Part shown: in pieces, positions 49,299-58,492 of the stretch
Position numbering within the stretch: position 1 is the first letter of the stretch
Layout of the letters: each line of letters begins with the position of its first letter
Assembly (NCBI GenBank): GCA_963765705.1
Contig: CAVXXJ010000010.1
Location: 1 to 64,000, forward strand
Origin: Gaiellasilicea sp963765705
GTDB taxonomy: Bacteria > Actinomycetota > Thermoleophilia > Gaiellales > Gaiellaceae
Reading direction: 5' to 3'
Length of the DNA: 64,000 nucleotides
Position numbers and translations under genes: made by a program
Notes under the pieces: model-generated
What the model saw: the letters and a program-made list of their open reading frames with translations, nothing else
Database searches by the model: none
What the model was told of the DNA's origin: nothing

Positions 49299-50478
49299 AT
49301 GCGCGCCGGGGCAATCGCTGTTGTCGCTCTGGTCGCTGCAGCTCTCGGCTCCGCCGTCCACGCTGCTCGTCGGCAACGCCGCCGGCTGGGTCGGACGGCG
49401 ACGACGCTCCGTCGGCACGGTGGTCGTCGAGACGCAGCCGGCGCGGAGGCGTCGGCTCCGGCCGCGGACGGCCTCGTCGCTCGTCGGCTCGACTTCAACC
49501 CAGCGCGGATCTACGCTCGCAGCACGCCCGGCGTCGTCACGATCTACGCGCTCTTCGACGGTGGCGGCCGCGCCCAGGGGTCAGGCTTCATCGTCTCCGA
49601 CGACGGTCACGTGCTGACCAACTCGCACGTGATCACGAGCTCCGGCGAGGCGGCGAGCGAGCCCGTGCGCGGTGCGTCGAGCGTGTATGTCGTTTTCGCC
49701 GACGGCGACCGGCTGCCGGCGGAGATCGTCGGCTGGGATCTCTTCAACGACACCGGTGTGATCAAGGTCGATCCGCGAGGACCACACGGTCGACCCCTTG
49801 CCGCTGGGCGACTCCGGCGCCGTCGTCGTCGGCGAGCCGGTGGCGGCGATCGGCAGTCCGTTCGGGAACGAGAACTCGCTCGCGGTAGGGGTCGTCTCCG
49901 CGGTCTCGCGCTCGATACCGTCCCTGACCTCGCGCTACAACGTCTCGAACGCGATCCAGGTCGACGCTCCGATCAACCACGGCAACTCCGGCGGCCCGCT
50001 GCTCGACGCCCGCGGCCGCGTGATCGGGATCAACGCGCAGATCCGCTCCGACTCGGGGAACGCCGAGGGCGTCGGCTTCGCGATCCCGATCAACTCCGCC
50101 CGCCGCTCGATGGAGCAGCTGATCTCGACCGGTCGGGTGCGCCTACGCCTACATCGGGATCACGACCCAGGACGTCACCCCCGCGTTCGCCCGCAGCTAC
50201 GAGCTCGGCGCCGAGCGCGGCGCGATCATCGAGGAGGCCTTCGCGGGCTCGCCTGCCGCTCGCGCTGGCCTGCGCGGCTCGAGGAAGGAGGAGCTCTTCA
50301 ATGGCTCGCCGGTACCCGTCGGCGGTGACGTGATCGTCGCCCTGGCCGGGGAGGCGGTCGAGCGCGCAGACGACGTTGCCCGAATCGTCACCGAATCGGC
50401 TCCGTCCCGGGCAGATCGTCGCGATCGACGCTGCTCCGCGGCGGCAAGGGCAAGCGCGGAGACGTCCGCGTGAGCTGA
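49299..50478 (+). CDS. Membrane-anchored HtrA/DegP-like serine protease with PDZ domain
   Basis: About 390 residues. An N-terminal anchor (AIAVVALVAAALGSAVTLLV) is followed by the trypsin-like domain: His in LTNSHVITSS, Asp in FNDTGVIKVD, and Ser in NHGNSGGPLLDARG. The PDZ domain starts near GITTQDVTPAFARSYELGAE and has AGLRGSRKEELFNGSPVPVG. Breaks lie near 49,362, 49,395-49,445, 49,774, 50,145 and 50,398. Such proteases remove damaged exported proteins or cut regulators; the two-component system upstream may control it. Confidence 0.9.
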
Positions 50479-50599
50479 CCGAGCGCCCCGAACCCGAACC
50501 CGTAGCCGTTCCGTTTAGGCGCCGCTCGACTGCGGTATACAAGCGAGAGACCCGGCAGAGTTGCGAGGTTCTGCAGAAGATTCAGAGAGGTTGAGCAAG

Positions 50600-51057
50600 G
50601 TGAGCGAAGACTCGGCGGTGACGCCAGCAGGGCCGCGACGGCAGGACGGTTCGGCTGATCATCCCGGCCAAGCCGGAGTACATCACGCTGTCCCGGCTCG
50701 CGCTGACGGGTCTCTCCCGTGTTCGCGCCGCTGGCACCCGATACGCTCGCCGATCTCAAGCTGGCGCTCACCGAGGCCTGCTCCAACTCGGTTCGACACG
50801 CCTACGGCGACGGCGAGGGCCACGTCGAGATCAGCTTCGAGCTGCGGCCCGACCGGCTCGTCGTCGAGGTCGCGGACGACGGCGCAGGGTTCGAGCCGGA
50901 AGGCGTCGGGCAGGCTGTCGACAGTGAGGCCCTGTCCGAGGGCGGGCTCGGGATCGCGATCATCCGCTCGATCGCCGATGAGGTGGAGATCGGCGGCAAC
51001 GGCAACGGCCGCGGCTCGCGCCTCCGCTTCGTGAAGCTGCTGAACCGTCCCGGTTAG
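50600..51057 (+). CDS. RsbW-type anti-sigma/HATPase protein
   Basis: About 151 residues. GTG start behind AGAGAGG. IIPAKPEYITLSRLALTGLS leads the GHKL ATPase fold: N box LKLALTEACSNSVRHAYGDG, G1 DDGAGFEPEG and G2 EGGLGIAIIR. It may be a serine kinase that holds an anti-anti-sigma factor or sigma factor in check; no partner gene lies beside it. Breaks near 50,640 and 50,712 hide the N-terminal part. Confidence 0.85.
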
Positions 51058-51066
51058 GCTCGCCTC

Positions 51067-52465
51067 GTGGCCGGCCGTCGCGAGCTGATCGTCGTCTCCA
51101 ACCGAGGCCCGGTCGGCTACGACCTCGACGCCGACGGCGGGCGGATCGTCAGGCGCGGCGCGGGCGGGCTGGTCACGGCGCTGCGCTCGCTCGCCTCCCG
51201 GCACGACGTGACCTGGATCGCGAGCGCCGTCACCGAAGAGGAGCGTCGAGTGGCCGCGGGGGTGCGGTCGAGGAACGCTCGGCCGACGGCTCGAGCTACC
51301 GCATGCGGCTCGTCGCGCACGACCCGGCGGCCTACGACCTCTACTACAACGTCGCCGCAAACCCGTCGCTGTGGTTCGTCCAGCACGGGCTGTGGGAGCT
51401 GAAGCACGCGCCGGGCGTCGACGCTGAACGCCGCCTGGGACGAGGGCTACGTGCCCTGTGAACGCGGCGTTCGCCGACGCGGTGATCGAGGAGCTCGACC
51501 TGCGCCCGGGCGCGGCGGTCTACCTGCACGATTACCACCTGTACGTGGCGCCGCGGCTCGTGCGCCGGCAGCGCCCGCACGCGCTGCTCGCCCACTTCGT
51601 CCACATTCCGTGGGTCGGCCCGCCGACTGGCGCGTCCTGCCTCCGTCCATCGCTCGAGCCGATGCACGACGGGCTCCTCGCGAACGACGTCGTCAGCTTT
51701 CACACGGAGCGCTGGCGCGCGGCGTTCCTCGCGTCCTGTGCACGAGCTCGGCCTGCCCGTGGACGGAACGCGCGTGACGGCGCACCCGATCTCGGTCGAC
51801 GTGGCCGAGTTCGAGGCGCTCGCGCAGAGCGCGGCGGTACTCGAGCGAGAGCGCGAGCTCGTCGCGAACCGTCCCGAGCAGCTGATCGTGCGCGTCGACC
51901 GGACGGATCCGTCCAAGAACGTGGTCGCGGGGGCTCGAGGCGTTCGGGCTGTCTGCTCGACCGGCGCCCGGACCTGCGCGGCCGCGTCCGCATGCTCGCC
52001 CTGCTCGATCCCTCGCGGCAGTCGATCCCGGAGTACGTCGAGTAGCGCGCGAGGATCGAGCGGGCTGCCGCAGCAGTCGAGGCCGCTACTCGGGAGCGCT
52101 CGAGCTGCGGATCGCCGACGACTTCCCGCAATCGGTTGCGGCCTACAAGCAGTTCGACGTGCTGCTCGTGAACGCGGTGATGGACGGTCTGAATCTCGTC
52201 GCGAAGGAGGCCTCGCTCGTCAACACGCGTGACGGAGTCGTTGTCTTATCCGTAAACGCCGGAGCGTTCGAGGAGTTTGGCGAATGGGTCGATTCCGGTC
52301 GACCCGTTGGATCTCGACGGGCACGTCGCCGCGCTCGAGCAGGCGCTGACTTTGCCGAGCGCCGAGCGCCGCCGACCGGGCCGCCGCGATCCGCGAGACA
52401 CGTGCGCTCGACCACGACCTCGAGGCCTAGGTCGGCTGCGCAGCTCGCCGACATCGACCGGGTCA
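51067..52465 (+). CDS. otsA: Trehalose-6-phosphate synthase (GT20 family)
   Basis: It joins glucose from a nucleotide sugar to glucose-6-phosphate. Visible parts are LIVVSNRGPVGYDLDADGG, GAGGLVTALRSL, LWFVQHGLWELKHAPG, AAVYLHDYHLYVAPRLVR, FVHIPWVGPP, LIVRVDRTDPSKN (donor-binding Arg and Lys), VLLVNAVMDGLNLVAKEASL and VLSVNAGAFEEFGEW. At least nine indels (51,258 to 52,440) shatter the frame, the worst in the window. The exact end is unclear; it should lie just before the moaC start. No otsB phosphatase is adjacent. About 460 residues. Confidence 0.88.
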
Positions 52466-52470
52466 GTACG

Positions 52471-52938
52471 ATGCGGCCGTCGAGCGAGCCGACACCGAGC
52501 CTGTCGCACGTCGACGAGTCCGGTGCGATCCAGATGGTCGACGTCGGCGCCAAGCCGCTGGCACGCCGGCGGGCGGTGGCACGGGCGACCGTGACGATGG
52601 CTGCCGAGACCGCGCGGCGCCTGCGCGACCTGCCGAAGGGCGACGCTCTGGCGACGGCCCAGCTCGCCGGGATCATGGCGGCGAAGCGCACGAGCGACCT
52701 GATTCCGCTGTGCCATCCCTTGCCGCTCTCGTACGTCGACGTGTCGCTCGAGGTGGGAGCCGAACGGGTGGAGATCAGCGCCGTGGCGGAGACGACGGCG
52801 CAGACGGGGGTCGAGATGGAGGCGCTGACGGCCGCCGCGATCGCTGCGCTGACCGTCTACGACATGGCGAAGGCGATCGACAAGGGAATGACGGTCACCG
52901 ACGTCGTGCTGGTCGAGAAGACGAAAGAGGCCGTGTGA
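52471..52938 (+). CDS. moaC: Cyclic pyranopterin monophosphate synthase MoaC
   Basis: Second step of molybdenum cofactor synthesis. 155 residues, intact: LSHVDESGAIQMVDVGAKPL, ATAQLAGIMAAKRTSDLIPL, CHPLPLSYVDV, AETTAQTGVEMEALTAAAIA and TVYDMAKAIDKGM, all MoaC hallmarks (His in LCHPLPL and Lys in the AIDKGM region are catalytic in the family). The stop overlaps the mogA GTG (GTGA). Confidence 0.96.
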   Translation: MRPSSEPTPSLSHVDESGAIQMVDVGAKPLARRRAVARATVTMAAETARRLRDLPKGDALATAQLAGIMAAKRTSDLIPLCHPLPLSYVDVSLEVGAERVEISAVAETTAQTGVEMEALTAAAIAALTVYDMAKAIDKGMTVTDVVLVEKTKEAV

Positions 52939-53414
52939 GGGCCGCGGTCCTGACCGTCTCGGACGGCGTCGTCGCCGGAACGCGCGAGGACACGAGCGGC
53001 GACTTGCTCGCGGGCCTGCTCGCGAGCGATGGCTACGACGTCGAGCGCCGCGTCGTCGCCGACGAGGCGGGGGAGATCGCCGCGGCGATCCTCGAGCTCG
53101 CGAGCGAGGCGAACGTCGTGCTGACGACGGGCGGCACCGGCGTCGCGCCGCGCGACGTGACGCCGGAGGCGACGCGTTCGGTGATCGACCGCGAGGCGCC
53201 GGGAATCGCCGAGGCGATCCGCGCCGACTCGCTGACGAAGACTCCTCACGCGCTTCTCTCGAGAGGGGTCGCCGGCGTGCACGGACGCACGCTCGTCGTC
53301 AACCTGCCGGGCTCTCCGGGCGGCTGTCGCGACGGCTTCGCGGTGCTGCGGCCCGCCCTCGAGCACGCCGTGGGCCTGCTCGCGGACGAGCAGACCGCGC
53401 ACCGCCAGACGTGA
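52935..53414 (+). CDS. mogA: Molybdopterin adenylyltransferase (MogA/MoaB family)
   Basis: 159 residues. VRAAVLTVSDGVVAGTREDT and LTTGGTGVAPRDVTPEATR form the pterin-binding site, and LVVNLPGSPGGCRDGF closes the family pattern. It activates molybdopterin for metal insertion. Coupled to moaC; no other Mo cofactor genes are present in the window. Confidence 0.92.
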   Translation: MRAAVLTVSDGVVAGTREDTSGDLLAGLLASDGYDVERRVVADEAGEIAAAILELASEANVVLTTGGTGVAPRDVTPEATRSVIDREAPGIAEAIRADSLTKTPHALLSRGVAGVHGRTLVVNLPGSPGGCRDGFAVLRPALEHAVGLLADEQTAHRQT

Positions 53415-53439
53415 GCGAGCAAGACCTGAGGGGGCGCGC

Positions 53440-54306
53440 GTGACGGACGCCGCGATCGGGTTGCCGCGTCGCTTTGCGTCGCTCGTCAAGCTCGAGCACA
53501 CGGTCTTCGCGCTCCCGTTCGCCTATGTCGGGGCGCTGCTCGCGTGGGGTGAGATCCCGCCCGCCCGCGACCTCCTCTGGATCACCGTGGCGATGGTCGG
53601 CGCCCGCACGCTCGCGATGGCGCTGAACCGGCTGATCGACGCGGAGGTGGACGCACGGAACCCGCGCACGGCCTCGCGCGAGCTGCCTGCGGGGGCCCTG
53701 AGCCGGCCGCAGGTCCTGGCGCTCTGCGCCGCAGCGCTCGCAGTGTTCCTCGTCGCCGTTTTCCAGCTCGACCCGCTCGTACGCTGGCTCTGGCCGATCC
53801 CGGTCGTGCTCTTCGTCGTCTACCCCTACCTGAAGCGCGTCACGTGGCTCTGCCACCTCTGGCTGGGCGCCTCGCTCGGGCTCGCGCCGGTCGGCGCGTG
53901 GGTGGCGTTGACCGGCGCGCTGCCGTGGCAGGCCTGGGCGCTCGGAGGCGCGGTCGGGCTGTGGGTCGCCGGCTTCGATCTCTTCTACTCGCTTTTCGAC
54001 CTCGAGCACGACCGGGCGTCCGGACTGCATTCGTGGGCGGTGCGGTTCGGCGAGCGCGGTGTGTTCGCGGGCGCCCGCGTGCTGCATGCCGGCACGGTCG
54101 CGCTGCTCGTCGTCGCGGGGCTCGCGCTCGACGTCGGCGTCCTCTACTGGCTCGGGGTCGCGGCCGCCGCCGGCCTGCTCGCCTACGAGCACTCGCTCGT
54201 GCGGCCCGGCGATCTGGCGCGCCTCGACGCGGCCTTCTTCACCGTCAACGGCGTGATCAGCATCGTCTTCCTCGGCTTCGTGCTGGCCGACGCGCTGACA
54301 CGTTGA
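53440..54306 (+). CDS. UbiA-family prenyltransferase
   Basis: 288 residues with about 8 helices. Both Asp motifs are present: NRLIDAEVDARNPRT and FDLEHDRASGLHSW. LVKLEHTVFALPFAYVGALL opens the fold. The length and form fit the 4-hydroxybenzoate polyprenyltransferase/MqnP group, used for ubiquinone or futalosine-route menaquinone; in an actinobacterium the second is more likely, but no mqn gene is near. GTG start. The stop overlaps the ccmA start (TTGA). Confidence 0.88.
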   Translation: MTDAAIGLPRRFASLVKLEHTVFALPFAYVGALLAWGEIPPARDLLWITVAMVGARTLAMALNRLIDAEVDARNPRTASRELPAGALSRPQVLALCAAALAVFLVAVFQLDPLVRWLWPIPVVLFVVYPYLKRVTWLCHLWLGASLGLAPVGAWVALTGALPWQAWALGGAVGLWVAGFDLFYSLFDLEHDRASGLHSWAVRFGERGVFAGARVLHAGTVALLVVAGLALDVGVLYWLGVAAAAGLLAYEHSLVRPGDLARLDAAFFTVNGVISIVFLGFVLADALTR

Positions 54307-54887
54307 TCGCCGCCCGGGCGCTGGAGAAGCGCTACGGCGCCAAGCGGGCGCTCCGGCCCGTCGACCTCACCGTCGCCCGCGGCGCGTTCGTCGTCGTCAC
54401 GGGCGCGAACGGATCGGGCAAGACGACGCTCCTCCGGCTCGTAGCCGGCCTCGCCGCGCCCACGGCCGGCCGGCTCGAGGTCGACGCCGATCGGGCGGAT
54501 CTCGGCTTCCTCGGGCACGAGCCGCTCGTCTATCGCGATCTGACCGCGGTCGAGAACCTCGACCTCTACGGCCGCCTCTACCGGGTGCCGGAGCGCCGCG
54601 AGCGGGTCGGCATGCTGCTCGAGCGCTTCGGGCTCTGGGAGGCGCGGAACGAGCGCGCGAGCTCCTACTCGCGCGGGATGCTTCAGCGCCTCGCGCTCTG
54701 CCGTGCACTGCTCCACGATCCAGAGCTGCTCGTGCTCGACGAGCCGTTCACGGCGCTCGACGCCGACGGGGCGGAGCTGCTCGACAGGCTCCTGGCCGAG
54801 CTCGCGGGCACGCGCACGGTGCTGCTCTCGACCCACGACCCTCTCCGCGTCGACCCGCTCGCCACCGCGAGGGTGGCGCTCGCATGA
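54303..54887 (+). CDS. ccmA: Heme exporter ATP-binding protein CcmA
   Basis: 194 residues, TTG start coupled to the preceding stop. Walker A is GANGSGKTT, the signature region is YSRGMLQRLALCRAL, Walker B is LLVLDEPFTALDADG, and LSTHDP holds the switch His. FLGHEPLVYRDLTAVENL is CcmA-typical. It drives release of heme to the maturation chaperone together with CcmB and CcmC. Confidence 0.92.
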   Translation: MIAARALEKRYGAKRALRPVDLTVARGAFVVVTGANGSGKTTLLRLVAGLAAPTAGRLEVDADRADLGFLGHEPLVYRDLTAVENLDLYGRLYRVPERRERVGMLLERFGLWEARNERASSYSRGMLQRLALCRALLHDPELLVLDEPFTALDADGAELLDRLLAELAGTRTVLLSTHDPLRVDPLATARVALA

Positions 54888-55522
54888 GCTACTTCTCGGA
54901 CGTCGCGGCGCTGGCGCAGAAGGACCTCCGCCTCGAGTTGCGCGCGCGCGACACGTTGCCGGCAATGCTGCTCTTCGTCGTCTCGACGCTCGTGGTCTTC
55001 CACTTCGCGCTGCCGGCGGGCGCGGACGAGGTCGCCGCGCAGGGGCTGCTGTGGGTGGCGCTCGTCTTCACGGCGCTGCTCGGGCTCGCCCGGGCGTGGG
55101 CGCCCGAGCGGGAGAGCGGCGCGCTCGAGGGACTCGTGCTCGCACCCTGCGACCGCAGTGCGATCTGGCTCGGCAAGTCGCTCGCCGTGTTCGTCTTCCT
55201 CGCCGCGATCGCGGTCGTCGCGCTGCCTGCGTTCGCCGCGTTCTTCTCGCCGATCGGCTGGGAGACCGTGGCCGGCGTCGTCCTCGCGAACGTGGGGATC
55301 TGCGCGGTGGGAACGCTGCTCGCCGCGATGGCGGCCGCGAGCAGGACGCGCGAGCTCGTGCTGCCCGTTCTCTTCCTGCCGCTTGCGATCCCCCTGGTCG
55401 TCGGCGGTGTCGGCGCGAGCATCTCGGAGGACCCGGGCCGCTTCCTGGCGTTTCTCGGTCTGTACGACGCCCTCTTCGCGATACTGTGCTGGGCGTCCTT
55501 TGAGTACGTCGTCTCCGAATAG
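54884..55522 (+). CDS. ccmB: Heme exporter permease CcmB
   Basis: 212 residues with 6 helices. ALAQKDLRLELRARDTLPAM is the N-terminal signature, and WAPERESGALEGLVLAPCDR and LPLAIPLVVGGVGA follow. ATG overlaps the ccmA stop, and ccmC starts 22 nt before this gene ends. Confidence 0.92.
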   Translation: MSYFSDVAALAQKDLRLELRARDTLPAMLLFVVSTLVVFHFALPAGADEVAAQGLLWVALVFTALLGLARAWAPERESGALEGLVLAPCDRSAIWLGKSLAVFVFLAAIAVVALPAFAAFFSPIGWETVAGVVLANVGICAVGTLLAAMAAASRTRELVLPVLFLPLAIPLVVGGVGASISEDPGRFLAFLGLYDALFAILCWASFEYVVSE

Positions 55523-56207
55523 CAGCGCCTCCAGGAGCCCGGTTCCCGTCCTCGCGATCGTCGCGGCAGGACTGGTCGGGCTCGCGATCGTGTTCGCGTT
55601 CTTCGTGGCCCCCGAGGACGCCGACCAGGGCATCTCGCAGCGGATCTTCTACTTTCACGTCCCGATCGCGCTGACCGCGTACGCGTGCTTCGGCTGGGGC
55701 GCGTTGAAGGCATTGCTGCTGCTCTGGCGCAAGGAGGAGCGCTACGACCTCGAGAGCTACGTCGCCGTGCACCAAGGCACGATCTTCGGCTCGCTGACGC
55801 TGCTCACCGGCTCGATCTGGGCGAAGGCGTCGTGGGGCCACTGGTGGCTCTGGGAGGAGGATCAGCTCGTGCTCTTCCTGGTTCTCTTCCTCTTCTACTC
55901 CGCCTACTTCATGCTCCGCTTCTCGATCGAGGAGGGCCCGCGGCGCGCGAACATCTCCGCGGTGTACGCGCTCTTCGGCGTCGTACTCGTTCCGGTCAGC
56001 TTCCTCGCGATCCGGCTCGCGGAGAACGTGATCCACCCGACGGTCTTCACACGCGACGGGCCGCAGATGACCGGAGCGATGTTCCTGGCCTTCTGCGTCG
56101 CGTGGGTGGCGATCACGACGCTCGCCTACACGCTGTATCGCATCGAGCTGCTGGGGAAGCGCCTCGACTCGAACCTGCGCGAGCTGCGCGAGGCGCTCAG
56201 CTCGTGA
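55500..56207 (+). CDS. ccmC: Cytochrome c biogenesis heme protein CcmC
   Basis: 235 residues with 6 helices. It holds the tryptophan-rich heme-handling motif WGHWWLWEEDQ and flanking His in FYFHVPIAL, AVHQGTIFG and VIHPTV. TTG start within ccmB. CcmC passes heme to CcmE in System I; no ccmE, ccmF or ccmH gene is in the window. The length fits the family. Confidence 0.92.
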   Translation: MSTSSPNSSASRSPVPVLAIVAAGLVGLAIVFAFFVAPEDADQGISQRIFYFHVPIALTAYACFGWGALKALLLLWRKEERYDLESYVAVHQGTIFGSLTLLTGSIWAKASWGHWWLWEEDQLVLFLVLFLFYSAYFMLRFSIEEGPRRANISAVYALFGVVLVPVSFLAIRLAENVIHPTVFTRDGPQMTGAMFLAFCVAWVAITTLAYTLYRIELLGKRLDSNLRELREALSS

Positions 56208-56356
56208 GCTCCGGCGAGAAGTACGTCGCGGCAGCGTACGGAGTCGTCTTCGTGGCGGTGCTCGTCTACGTCGCGATCATCGCGGCGAAGCTGGCTCGGC
56301 TCGAACGGGAGACAGCTGAGCTGGCCGAGCTCGCGCGCAGGCGCATCGATGGCTGA
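56204..56356 (+). CDS. CcmD-like small membrane protein
   Basis: 50 residues: a Tyr-rich start (EKYVAAAYGVVF), one helix (VVFVAVLVYVAIIAAKL) and a charged helix (RLERETAELAELARRRIDG). This layout and its place just after ccmC (GTGA overlap) fit CcmD, which helps release heme-loaded CcmE. Confidence 0.75.
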   Translation: MSSGEKYVAAAYGVVFVAVLVYVAIIAAKLARLERETAELAELARRRIDG

Positions 56357-57119
56357 GCTGCTGGTCGTCCCGGCGCTGCTCGCCTACGGGGAGGCAGCGG
56401 TCGCGTACCTCGGCGAGCTGCGGGGCCCCGGACTCGCCGGCAGGCTCGCGACCTGGGGTGTGCGAGTGGGCTGGCTGGCGCAGACGGCGCTGCTCGTCGG
56501 GCAGGCGGTCTCGGCCGAAGGCTTCCCCTGGCGGACCTGGGCCGGATCGCTCAACCTCTTCGTCTGGCTCGTCGTCGCCGCCTACCTGATCTGGGGTTGC
56601 AAGCCGCGCTATCGCCTGCTCGGCCTCGCCGTCATGCCCGTCGCCGCGGTGCTGCTGGCGCTCGCCTGGGCCGGCGGCGGCACCGCCCTCGTGGAGGGCG
56701 ACCGCTCCGGCCTCGTGCTCGCGACGCACGTCGGGCTGATGCTCGCCGGCTTTGCCGGGCTCACGCTCGCGGCGGGCATGGCAGGCCTGTACGTCTGGCA
56801 GGAGCGTCGGCTGAAGCGGCACGAGCGTGCAGTCCTGCGCGTGCGCGTGCCGCCCCTCGACGCGCTCGACCGGCTCGCGGCACGCACGGTGCTCGCCTCG
56901 CTCGTCCTCCTCGGGCTCGGGATCGGCGTGGGCGCGTCGAGCTTCGAGCGGGGCGACTTCGACGTCGCGATGGGGGTCACGCTCGCGGTCGTGAGCGTCT
57001 ACCTGGCCCTGCTCGTGCTCCGACACGAGGGCTGGCGTGGCCATCGGGCCGCGCTCCTCAACCTCTGCGGCTTCGCGCTCGTCGCCATCGTCCTTCCCCT
57101 GACCCACTTCGCCGGATGA
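56349..57119 (+). CDS. CcsA/HemX family membrane protein
   Basis: 256 residues with about 8 helices (VVPALLAYGEAAVAYLGE, SLNLFVWLVVAAYLIWG, ATHVGLMLAGFAGLTLAAGM). It lacks the WGxWWxWD motif of true heme-handling CcsA and sits directly before hemA, like HemX of other Gram-positive bacteria, which influences the level of glutamyl-tRNA reductase. Stops and starts overlap on both sides. Confidence 0.82.
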   Translation: MAELLVVPALLAYGEAAVAYLGELRGPGLAGRLATWGVRVGWLAQTALLVGQAVSAEGFPWRTWAGSLNLFVWLVVAAYLIWGCKPRYRLLGLAVMPVAAVLLALAWAGGGTALVEGDRSGLVLATHVGLMLAGFAGLTLAAGMAGLYVWQERRLKRHERAVLRVRVPPLDALDRLAARTVLASLVLLGLGIGVGASSFERGDFDVAMGVTLAVVSVYLALLVLRHEGWRGHRAALLNLCGFALVAIVLPLTHFAG

Positions 57120-58363
57120 ACCTGACGCTCGTCGGCATCTCGCATCACAACGCGCCGGTGGAGCTGCGCGAGCGCGTCGTCCTCGACGCCGCCGGCGCAG
57201 CCGCGCTTGCGGGCTCGCTCGGCCCGGAGGCCGTCGTGCTGTCGACGTGCAACCGCACGGAGCTGTACCTCGTCCGCGACGAGCGCGCCGAGGAGGTCGG
57301 CGTCGAGACGCTGCTCGAGCTTGCCGGCGCTCATGCTGACGAGCTCCGGCCGGCGCTGTACCGCCTCGGCGACGAAGCGGCTGCGCTCCACCTCTTCCGG
57401 GTGGCCGGCGGGCTCGACTCGCTGATCCCCGGTGAGGGCGAGATCCTGGGGCAGGTGCGAGCCGCGTTCGAGGCGGGGTCGACGGGGCCGTTCCTCGACC
57501 GGCTCTTCCGTCAGGCGTTGAACGCGGGCCGGCGTGTGCGAGTGGAGACGGCGATCGGCGAGAGCCCCGCCTCCGTGCCGGCCGCCGCCGCGGCGCTCGC
57601 GCAGCAGGTGTTCGGCGAGTTGAGCGGGAAGCGGGTGCTCATCCTCGGCGCGGGGAAGATGAGCGAGGCCGCCGCTCGCAACCTCGTCTCGCGCGGTGCC
57701 GAGATCGCCTTCGTCGCGAACCGAACGCTGGGACACGGCGAGGAGCTCGCGCGCAAGCTCGGCGCCCGGGCGCTCGCGCTCGAGGATGTCGCGAGCGAGC
57801 TCGAGCACACGGACGTCGTGATCGCCTCGACGAGCGCTCCGGGCTTCGTCGTCAGCCGCGAGACGGTCGCGGCGGCGCTGCCGGCGCGGAAGGGCCGATC
57901 GCTGCTGCTGGTCGACCTGGCCGTGCCGCGCGATCTCGATCCCGAGATCAACGAGCTCGACGGCTGCTTCCTCTACGACATCGACGACCTCGAGGCCGTC
58001 GTCGCGGAGACGATCTCCGGCCGCCGCAGCGAGGCGGCTCGGGCCGAGAAGCTCGTGGCCGCGGAAGCCGAGCGTTTCAGGGAGTGGCAGGCTTCGCTCG
58101 GCGTCGTGCCGACGATTGCCTCGCTGCGGGCGCTGGTCGAGGAGATCCGCGACCGCGAGCTTGCCAAGGCCGGATCGCGGCTCTCCGAGCTCGAGCGCCG
58201 CCAGGTCGAGTCGGTGCTCTCGCAGATCCTCGCGAAGTTGCTGCATCTGCCCACGATCAGGATGAAGGAGGCAGCTGCGGCAGCCGACGGCGTGATCTAT
58301 GCTGACGTGATGAGGCATTTGTTCGGGCTCGGCGAGCGACAGGACGAGGAGCGGCGTTCGTGA
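57116..58363 (+). CDS. hemA: Glutamyl-tRNA reductase HemA
   Basis: First committed enzyme of C5-route heme synthesis. 415 residues, intact. GISHHNAPVELRER, catalytic Cys in VLSTCNRTELY, DSLIPGEGEILGQVR, the NADPH site VLILGAGKMSEAAARNL, VDLAVPRDLDPEI and the C-terminal dimerisation helix (LLHLPTIRMKEAA). ATG overlaps the HemX stop. Confidence 0.97.
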   Translation: MNLTLVGISHHNAPVELRERVVLDAAGAAALAGSLGPEAVVLSTCNRTELYLVRDERAEEVGVETLLELAGAHADELRPALYRLGDEAAALHLFRVAGGLDSLIPGEGEILGQVRAAFEAGSTGPFLDRLFRQALNAGRRVRVETAIGESPASVPAAAAALAQQVFGELSGKRVLILGAGKMSEAAARNLVSRGAEIAFVANRTLGHGEELARKLGARALALEDVASELEHTDVVIASTSAPGFVVSRETVAAALPARKGRSLLLVDLAVPRDLDPEINELDGCFLYDIDDLEAVVAETISGRRSEAARAEKLVAAEAERFREWQASLGVVPTIASLRALVEEIRDRELAKAGSRLSELERRQVESVLSQILAKLLHLPTIRMKEAAAAADGVIYADVMRHLFGLGERQDEERRS

Positions 58364-58492
58364 AGACGACGGCGCACACCCGGTTCGTCACCGGCCGCCC
58401 GTTGCCGCTCCAGGCTCCCACCGCGTTCGTGCGTATCCGGCCGAATTCCGTCCGCGGTTGCGGCGAGCCCCGCCCCGCGGCGCGTCGCAGCT

